Source of the DNA: Halorubellus litoreus
GTDB lineage: Archaea; Halobacteriota; Halobacteria; Halobacteriales; Natrialbaceae
Length of the DNA stretch: 64,000 nucleotides
NCBI RefSeq assembly: GCF_037081675.1
Contig: NZ_JAZAQL010000002.1
Span: 372,001-436,000, forward strand
Reading direction: 5' to 3'
Shown: positions 58,544-64,000 of the stretch, in pieces
Numbering within the stretch: the stretch's first letter is position 1
Layout: each line of letters starts with the position of its first letter
The notes under the pieces: generated by a model
Seen by the model: the letters and a program-made list of their open reading frames with translations, nothing else
The model's database searches: none
Told to the model about the DNA's origin: nothing
Translations under genes and position numbers: made by a program

Positions 58544-59226
58544 GCGTCCTCACCACTGGCGGCGTCGATGCGAGCGCGGGCGTTCGCGACGACGTCGTCG
58601 TCGACGTACGGGAGCGACTCGGCGGTGTCCGCGACCGCGCTCGCGTTGCTCGCCATGAGCGCGGTGGTGTCCCAGACGCCGTCGACGAGCGCCGTCCGCT
58701 GGGCGTCGTCGACGGTCACGTCCACGGTCGTCTCGCCGTACGTCACCGTCTCCGCGGCGACGTCCACGTCGATACTACCGTTCGGGTTCGCGTCCACCCA
58801 GTCCTGGAGGTCCTCGACGGTCGCCTCGTCCGCGGTGACCGTCGGGATGCCGAGCGCGAGGCAGTTCCCCGCGAAGATCTCCGCGAAGCTCTCGCCGACG
58901 AGCGCGTCGATACCCCACCGCATCAGCGCCTGGGGCGCGTGCTCGCGCGAGCTCCCGCAGCCGAAGTTCTTGTTCGTGACCATCACGCTCCCCGACCGGA
59001 ACCGCTCCTCGTTCATCGGGTGCGCTTTCTCCTCGTCGTCGTCCGTGAACCGCTGGTCGAAGAACGCGAACTGCCCGAGGCCGTCGAACGTCACGACCTT
59101 CAGGAAGCGCGCGGGAATGATCTGGTCCGTGTCGATGTCGTTCCCGCGGATGGGGACGCCCGTCCCGGAGACGTGCTCGACGATCTCCGCCGGCCCGTCG
59201 CTCCCGTCGCTTTCGCCGCCGGTCAT
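58540..59226 (-). CDS. leuD: 3-isopropylmalate dehydratase small subunit
   Basis: A 228-residue LeuD. It carries GNDIDTDQIIPARFLK near residues 22-37 and NFGCGSSREHAPQALM near residues 84-99, the swivelling-domain hallmarks. It forms the complex with LeuC that isomerises 2-isopropylmalate. Overlaps leuC and leuB by 4 bases at either end. The N-terminal 18 residues are acidic. Confidence 0.95.
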   Translation of the reverse strand: MTGGESDGSDGPAEIVEHVSGTGVPIRGNDIDTDQIIPARFLKVVTFDGLGQFAFFDQRFTDDDEEKAHPMNEERFRSGSVMVTNKNFGCGSSREHAPQALMRWGIDALVGESFAEIFAGNCLALGIPTVTADEATVEDLQDWVDANPNGSIDVDVAAETVTYGETTVDVTVDDAQRTALVDGVWDTTALMASNASAVADTAESLPYVDDDVVANARARIDAASGEDA

Positions 59227-60656
59227 GCCTCGGTCACCTCCTCGGGGTCGACGCGGTCGACGTCGCGGACGTCAGTCACCTCGCCGTGGATGGCCGCGGC
59301 GGCGACCATCTGCGGGTTCATGAGGATCGTCTTCCCCTCTTTCGACCCCATGCGGCCGACGAAGTTCCGGTTCGACGAGCTCGCACAGGCTTCGTCGCCT
59401 TCCAGTTGGTCCTCGTTCATCCCGAGGCACATCGAGCAGCCGGCGTTCCGCCACTCGAAGCCGGCGTCGCGGAACACGTCCGCGAGCCCTTCCTCTTCGG
59501 CGGCCTTCTGGACGCGCTGGCTGCCGGGGACGACGAGCGCGCGGACGTCCTCGTGGACCTCGCGGCCCGCGACGACGCTCGCCGCTCTGCGGAGGTCCGG
59601 GAGTCGCGCGTTCGTACACGAGCCGAGGAACGTGACGTCGACCTCGTAGCCCTGCATGGTGTCGCCGGGCTCGACGTCCATGTGCTCCTGTGCGCGCCGC
59701 GCGGTGTCCTGCTTGTCCGCGGGCAGGTCCTCGGGCGCCGGGATGGGTTCGTCGACGCCGACGCCCTGTCCCGGGGTGGTGCCCCACGTCACCATCGGCG
59801 CGAGCGCGTCCCCGTCTATCTCCACGACGTCGTCGTACGTCGCGTCGTCCGCGGAGCGGATGGACTCCCAGTACGCTTTGAGGTCCTCGAAGTCCTCGCC
59901 ATCCGGGACGCGGTCGCGGCCCTCCAGGAACTCGTACGTCGTCTCGTCGGGGTTCACGTAGCCGGCGCGAGCGCCGCCCTCGACGCTCATGTTGCAGATG
60001 CTCATCCGGCCCTCCATCCCGAGAGACTCGACGGCGGGCCCGCCGTACTCGTAGACGTACCCGACGCCGCCGTCCGTGCCGAGCTTGCGGATGATCTGGA
60101 GGATGACGTCCTTCGCCTCGACGCCGTCGCCGAGGTCCCCGGTGACTTCGATGCGGCGGACGTCCTGCTTCTCCATCGCGATACACCCGGTCGCGAGCAC
60201 GTCCCGAATCTGGCTCGTCCCGATGCCGAACGCGAGCGCGCCGAACGCGCCGTGCGTGCTCGTGTGCGAGTCACCGCAGACGATGGTCTTCCCGGGCTGG
60301 GTGAGGCCCTGCTCGGGGCCGACGACGTGCACGATGCCCTGGTCGCCCGTGTCCGGATGCGAGAAGTCGATACCGGCCTCGCGGACGTTCGCCTCCAGTT
60401 CGGTCATCATCGTCTCCGCGGCGTCGTCGTCGAACGGCCGCGACTGGTCCGCGGTCGGGACGATGTGGTCGACCGTCGCGTGCGTCAACTCCGGATACGC
60501 GACCTCCATGTCGCGCTCCTCGAGCATCCCGAACGCCTGCGGGCTCGTCACCTCGTGCACGAGGTGCAGCCCCACGAACAGCTGGTCCTGGCCGGTCGGG
60601 AGCGTATCAACCCGGTGGCGTTCCCAGACCGCGTCGTAGAGCGTGCCCTCGCTCAT
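59223..60656 (-). CDS. leuC: 3-isopropylmalate dehydratase large subunit
   Basis: A 477-residue aconitase-superfamily enzyme. CGDSHTSTHGAFGALAFGIG and a GSCTN Cys near residue 352, with CSMCLGMN near residues 412-419, supply the three 4Fe-4S ligands. The N terminus MSEGTLYDAVWERH is family-typical. Partner of LeuD. It overlaps the upstream 119-residue gene and downstream leuD by 4 bases each. Confidence 0.96.
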   Translation of the reverse strand: MSEGTLYDAVWERHRVDTLPTGQDQLFVGLHLVHEVTSPQAFGMLEERDMEVAYPELTHATVDHIVPTADQSRPFDDDAAETMMTELEANVREAGIDFSHPDTGDQGIVHVVGPEQGLTQPGKTIVCGDSHTSTHGAFGALAFGIGTSQIRDVLATGCIAMEKQDVRRIEVTGDLGDGVEAKDVILQIIRKLGTDGGVGYVYEYGGPAVESLGMEGRMSICNMSVEGGARAGYVNPDETTYEFLEGRDRVPDGEDFEDLKAYWESIRSADDATYDDVVEIDGDALAPMVTWGTTPGQGVGVDEPIPAPEDLPADKQDTARRAQEHMDVEPGDTMQGYEVDVTFLGSCTNARLPDLRRAASVVAGREVHEDVRALVVPGSQRVQKAAEEEGLADVFRDAGFEWRNAGCSMCLGMNEDQLEGDEACASSSNRNFVGRMGSKEGKTILMNPQMVAAAAIHGEVTDVRDVDRVDPEEVTEA

Positions 60657-61012
60657 TCTTCGTCGACGACGTCGGCCGTGTCGCCGACGCGCTCGAACAT
60701 CCGGTTCCCGTGGCCCCCGTCCGGGGCCTCGTGCGATACGTCCTTCATCGGTGTCGCGTCGTCGTCGCGATCGTCCGCATCGCCGGCCGGAGCGTCGGCG
60801 TCCGCGTCTGCGTCGCCAGCAGCACCGTCGGCGTCCGCGTCCTCGGTCGGTGACGCCGCGTCGTCGACGGCGTCGCGTCGCCCGCCGTCGGCGACGATGG
60901 TGACGCCGTGCTCGAACACGGACCCCATCGACTCGTTCGTGTAGGGGTTCGTGTGGCTGACGTCGCGCATCGGGGTCGATTCGTCGTCGGTGTCTCGTCG
61001 GGTATCGGTCAT
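60653..61012 (-). CDS. Unknown acidic protein inside the ilv-leu operon
   Basis: A 119-residue protein with two copies of a short motif, TPMRDVSH near residue 13 and TPMKDVSH near residue 87. Each is followed by a segment with GSVFEHG or GNRMFERV. The centre is a low-complexity Ala/Asp/Gly stretch. No catalytic motif is visible. Its position between ilvC and leuC, with a 4-base overlap to leuC, implies a role tied to the operon (perhaps regulatory or structural), which is inferred. The start at 61012 gives MTDTRRDTDDEST. Confidence 0.75.
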   Translation of the reverse strand: MTDTRRDTDDESTPMRDVSHTNPYTNESMGSVFEHGVTIVADGGRRDAVDDAASPTEDADADGAAGDADADADAPAGDADDRDDDATPMKDVSHEAPDGGHGNRMFERVGDTADVVDEE

Positions 61013-61043
61013 TGAAATATGTCGTGTCGTGTGGGTTCCCGCG

Positions 61044-62096
61044 TCAGTCGTCCGCGGCAGCCGGCTCTGATTCCTGCTCGTCGCTCTCGTCGTCCTCGCT
61101 CCAGGAGAACAGCGCGCGGAGGTCCTCACCGACCGCCTCTATCTCGTGGTCCTCCTCGGCCTGCACGAGCTGGTCGAACTTCGGGCGGCCGGCCTGGTTC
61201 TCGAGGATCCACTCGCGAGCGAACTCGCCGTTCTGGACCTCCTCCAGGATCTCCTCCATGTTCTCGCGGACGTCCTCGTCGACCACGCGGTCGCCGCGCG
61301 TCAGGCCACCGTACTCCGCGGTGTAGCTCACGGAGTGCCACATCCCGCCGAGTCCGTCCTCGTACATCAGGTCGACGATGAGCTTGAGCTCGTTCAGGAC
61401 CTCGAAGTACGCCATCTCCGGGCTGTATCCGGCGTCGACCATCGTCTCGAACCCTTGCTTGACGAGCGACGTGACGCCGCCACAGAGCACGGCTTGCTCG
61501 CCGAACAGGTCCGTCTCCGTCTCCTCGGCGAACGTCGTCTCGATGACGCCCGCTCGCGTGCACCCGATACCTTTCGCGTACGCCAGCGCTTCCTGTGCGG
61601 CTTCCCCGGTCGCGTCCTGGTAGACCGCGAGCAGGCCGGGCGTCCCCTCGTCGCGCTCGTAGTTCCGGCGCACGATGTGGCCGGGCGACTTCGGAGCGAC
61701 GAGCGTCACGTCGACGTCCTCCGGCGGCCGGATCTGATTGTAGTGCACGTTGAACCCGTGCGCGAACTGGACCGTGTCGCCTTCGTCGAGCGCGGGCTCT
61801 ATCTCCTCGAACACCGCGGGCTGGACGGTGTCCGGAACGAGGATACTCACCACGTCCGCTTGCGCCGCGGCCTCGCGCGGCGTCGCCACGTCCAGGCCGT
61901 CCTCTTCGGCGACCGGCCACGAGTCCGAGGACTCGCGGAGGCCGACCACGACGTCGAACCCGCTCTCGTGGAGGTTCAGCGCGTGCGCGTGCCCCTGGCT
62001 CCCGTACCCGAGTACCGCGACCGTCTTCGATTGGAGGTACGATTCGTCAGCGTCGTCGTCGTAGTACACCGTCGTACTGAAATCGTCGTCTGTCAT
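61044..62096 (-). CDS. ilvC: Ketol-acid reductoisomerase
   Basis: A 350-residue class I KARI, second step of Val/Ile synthesis. The nucleotide site is GYGSQGHAHALNL near residues 32-44. The knotted domain carries the acidic ligands in ETDLFGEQAVLCGG and the Glu cluster toward the C terminus (SYTAEYGGL). An acidic C-terminal tail of about 20 residues is halophile-typical. It overlaps ilvN by 4 bases and is followed by a 31-base gap to the next gene. Confidence 0.96.
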   Translation of the reverse strand: MTDDDFSTTVYYDDDADESYLQSKTVAVLGYGSQGHAHALNLHESGFDVVVGLRESSDSWPVAEEDGLDVATPREAAAQADVVSILVPDTVQPAVFEEIEPALDEGDTVQFAHGFNVHYNQIRPPEDVDVTLVAPKSPGHIVRRNYERDEGTPGLLAVYQDATGEAAQEALAYAKGIGCTRAGVIETTFAEETETDLFGEQAVLCGGVTSLVKQGFETMVDAGYSPEMAYFEVLNELKLIVDLMYEDGLGGMWHSVSYTAEYGGLTRGDRVVDEDVRENMEEILEEVQNGEFAREWILENQAGRPKFDQLVQAEEDHEIEAVGEDLRALFSWSEDDESDEQESEPAAADD

Positions 62097-62950
62097 GCTT
62101 GCTCCGTGGTTGCGTCGTCCGCCGTTCCGTCTTTCGGTTCGCCGTCGTCGCTCGCGTCGGCGCCGTCGACGGGTTCGCCGCCGTCGGTGGCTGCCGCCGC
62201 CGCCTCCGTCTGTCCGGTCGTCTCCGTCGGTGGCGTCCCGGCCGTGCTGTCCGTGCCCCGGGCCTGCGCGGCCGTTCCCGTCCGCGTTATCTCGCGGACG
62301 CCGAACTGGCCGAGCGTGTCGATCGCGCCCTCGATCTTCTGTCTGGAGCCCGTGACCTCGACGGTCACCGTCTCCCGGGACGCGTCGACCGTCCGCGCGT
62401 CGTACATGTCCGCGACCGCGGCGACCTCGCTCGGGTCCGCCGCGTCGACCTTGATGATCGCGAGCTCTCGACGCACCGCGTCGGGGTCGAGCTCGCGCAC
62501 CGAGATGACGGGGATGAGCTTCCGCAGTTGCTTCTCGACCTGGTCGATGCCCGGGTCGGGCTCCTCGACGACGACCGTGATGCGCGCGCGCTCCGGGTCG
62601 TCCGTCGCACCGACGGTCAGGCTCTCGATGTTGAACTGGCGGCGACTGAAGAGGCTCGACACCTCCGACAGCACGCCGGGCTCGTGCGCGACGAGCACGC
62701 TGATGACCGCGCGCCGCGGCTCGCGCTCCGCCTCGACCTCCGGGTCGACGCGGATGCCTTGCTTGTTACGCCGGCCCTGCGGGCGCGGGCGCTCGTCGGG
62801 CGTCGGCCCGGCGAGCCCCTCGCGCTGGTGGTCGGCGCGCGCCATCGGCACCATGTCGTCGTGGTTCGTCGGCGTCGGCGTCGTCCCGTCGTCGCTCGCC
62901 GTCGCCGGGTCGGTCGATTCCTCGTCCGCTGTCGTCTCGTCGTCGCTCAT
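62093..62950 (-). CDS. ilvN: Acetolactate synthase small (regulatory) subunit
   Basis: A 285-residue regulatory subunit. The ACT domain starts RRAVISVLVAHEPGVLSEVSSLF near residue 79 and continues NIESLTVGAT; the C-terminal domain has LRKLIPVISVRELD. It has acidic, low-complexity N-terminal (about 75 residues) and C-terminal extensions beyond the normal 160-residue IlvN core. It confers end-product feedback inhibition. It overlaps ilvB and ilvC by 4 bases. Confidence 0.93.
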   Translation of the reverse strand: MSDDETTADEESTDPATASDDGTTPTPTNHDDMVPMARADHQREGLAGPTPDERPRPQGRRNKQGIRVDPEVEAEREPRRAVISVLVAHEPGVLSEVSSLFSRRQFNIESLTVGATDDPERARITVVVEEPDPGIDQVEKQLRKLIPVISVRELDPDAVRRELAIIKVDAADPSEVAAVADMYDARTVDASRETVTVEVTGSRQKIEGAIDTLGQFGVREITRTGTAAQARGTDSTAGTPPTETTGQTEAAAAATDGGEPVDGADASDDGEPKDGTADDATTEQA

Positions 62951-64000
62951 AACTGATCAGCCTCCAGCGCGAACTGGCCGTTGTCGCCGCCGCTCGGAAC
63001 CATCGGGTAGACGTTCTCGCCGGGGTCGACGTGGAAGTCGACGACCGCCGGGCCGTCGTACGCGATGGATTCCTCGACGGCGTCGGCGACCTCGTCGTAG
63101 TCGTCGACCGTGATGCCCTTCGCGCCGAACCCTTCGGCGAGCGTCGCGAAGTCCGGGCACCAGCCGTACTCGCTGGCGGCGTGCCGGCCGTCGAAGAACG
63201 CGTCCTGCCACTGGCGGACCATCCCGATGTACTCGTTGTTCAGGACCGCGACCGTGACGTCGAGGTTCTCGCGGACCGCGACCGCGAGCTCCTGCATCGT
63301 CATCAGGAACGACCCGTCGCCTTCGAACGAGACGACGGCCGCGTCCTCCTTCCCTTCCGCGTCGGCGGCGATGCGCGCGCCGATGGCGGCGGGCAGCCCG
63401 TACCCCATCGTGCCGAGGCCGTGACTGGAGACCCAGGTACGGGGTTCGGTGTACGTCCAGTACTGCGCCGCCCACATCTGGTGCTGGCCGACGCCGGTCG
63501 TGACGATGGCGTCGTCGCTCGTCGCGGCGTCGTACGCCTCGACGACGAACTGCGGTTTCAGGGGTTCGTCGGCGGGCGCGGCGTACTCCATCGGGTACTC
63601 GGACTGCCACTGCTTGCAGGTGGCGCGCCACTTCGTCGCCGACGGCTGCTCGTCCATCGCCGCGTCGAGTTGCGTGAGGACGGTCGCCGCGTCACCGATG
63701 AGCGGATGGTCGGCCTCGACGTTCTTGCTTATCTCCGCGGGGTCGATGTCGATGTGGACGACCTCGGCGTCGGGCGCGAACGTCTCGATACCGCCCGTCA
63801 GTCGGTCGTCGAACCGACAGCCGACCGCGACGAGGCAGTCGGTGTGCGTGAGCGCCATGTTCGCGTACCCCGTGCCGTGCATGCCGCCCATCTCGAGGCT
63901 CAGCTCGTGGTCCTCGGGGAACGACCCGAGCGCCGGCATCGTCGTGACGACCGGGATCTCGTAGTCCTTCGCGAACGCGCGGGCCTCTTCGGTCGCTTCG
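62947..64000 (-). CDS. ilvB: Acetolactate synthase large subunit (3' part, continues beyond the window)
   Basis: The last 351 codons of a catalytic acetohydroxyacid synthase, running in from the right edge. Visible are VAVGCRFDDRLTG, the TPP/Mg motif SFEGDGSFLMTMQEL to AVLNNEYIGMVRQW, and a C-terminal DFHVDPGENVYPMVPSG. Together with ilvN it makes acetolactate and acetohydroxybutyrate. The start lies outside. It overlaps ilvN by 4 bases and heads the visible part of the operon. Confidence 0.95.
   Translation of the reverse strand, partial: EATEEARAFAKDYEIPVVTTMPALGSFPEDHELSLEMGGMHGTGYANMALTHTDCLVAVGCRFDDRLTGGIETFAPDAEVVHIDIDPAEISKNVEADHPLIGDAATVLTQLDAAMDEQPSATKWRATCKQWQSEYPMEYAAPADEPLKPQFVVEAYDAATSDDAIVTTGVGQHQMWAAQYWTYTEPRTWVSSHGLGTMGYGLPAAIGARIAADAEGKEDAAVVSFEGDGSFLMTMQELAVAVRENLDVTVAVLNNEYIGMVRQWQDAFFDGRHAASEYGWCPDFATLAEGFGAKGITVDDYDEVADAVEESIAYDGPAVVDFHVDPGENVYPMVPSGGDNGQFALEADQL

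Overview
The window is chromosomal DNA from a haloarchaeon (class Halobacteria). Four things point there: very high G+C with third-position bias; strongly acidic proteins with Asp/Glu-rich tails; archaeal-type information genes (L11, L1, L10/P0, L12/P1, EF-1 beta); and many families largely restricted to haloarchaea (HEWD zinc ribbon, HTH-10 regulator, an HVO_2753-like zinc finger, DUF5799- and DUF5789-like proteins). Several genes have TATA-like boxes about 25-31 bases before the start codon, which suggests leaderless mRNAs. A few (rpl1, rpl10, the gene at 4919) have a clear GGAGGTG Shine-Dalgarno. I see no tRNA, rRNA, CRISPR array or intact transposase.

Layout. 1-6730: 5' part of a zinc-ribbon/S1/OB-fold (RecJ/DHH-like) gene, a metallo-beta-lactamase-fold hydrolase, an HD phosphohydrolase, an AT-rich probably acquired island (about 2750-4120) with a Tat-exported orphan, cutA, HEWD, and pckA. 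6900-20500: EthD and TPP-enzyme pair, sugar-nucleotide-type epimerase, a 957-residue actin-like/coiled-coil/membrane-tail protein, HD and double-EthD pair, first phenylacetate-CoA ligase, DUF3179, VOC and aldo-keto reductase genes. 20500-29600: a Liv-type ABC importer (livJ, fused livHM, livG, livF) divergent from a second phenylacetate-CoA ligase, small membrane proteins, a regulator and a PaaI-like thioesterase. 29750-41060: two M24-family enzymes, a PQQ-repeat membrane protein, thioesterase, GNAT, acylphosphatase, NAD(P)HX repair enzyme, moaC, DUF555, HTH-CBS and HTH-10 regulators. 41121-51313: purM, membrane-anchored sulfite-oxidase-like enzyme, wHTH and membrane-protein pair, TraB and site-2-protease pair, EF-1 beta and zinc finger, TctA-like permease. 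51422-55893: rpl1-rpl10-rpl12 and rpl11, separated by an opposite-strand histidine kinase. 56061-57426: OsmC and two small haloarchaeal proteins. 57551-64000: branched-chain amino acid operon ilvB-ilvN-ilvC-(unknown)-leuC-leuD-leuB on the minus strand, mostly with 4-base overlaps, running off the right edge.

How genes fit together. The right end is a compact Ile/Val/Leu biosynthesis operon. The left-middle portion suggests catabolism of imported aromatic or branched carboxylates (Liv-type importer, two phenylacetate-CoA ligases, thioesterases, a TPP decarboxylase-like enzyme, a VOC epimerase-like enzyme), but this is inferred from proximity. The most unusual items are the actin-like/coiled-coil protein, a highly structured 84-base intergenic segment near 45300-45390, an M24 enzyme with an altered metal site, and a triplicated hairpin repeat upstream of the zinc-finger/EF-1 beta operon.
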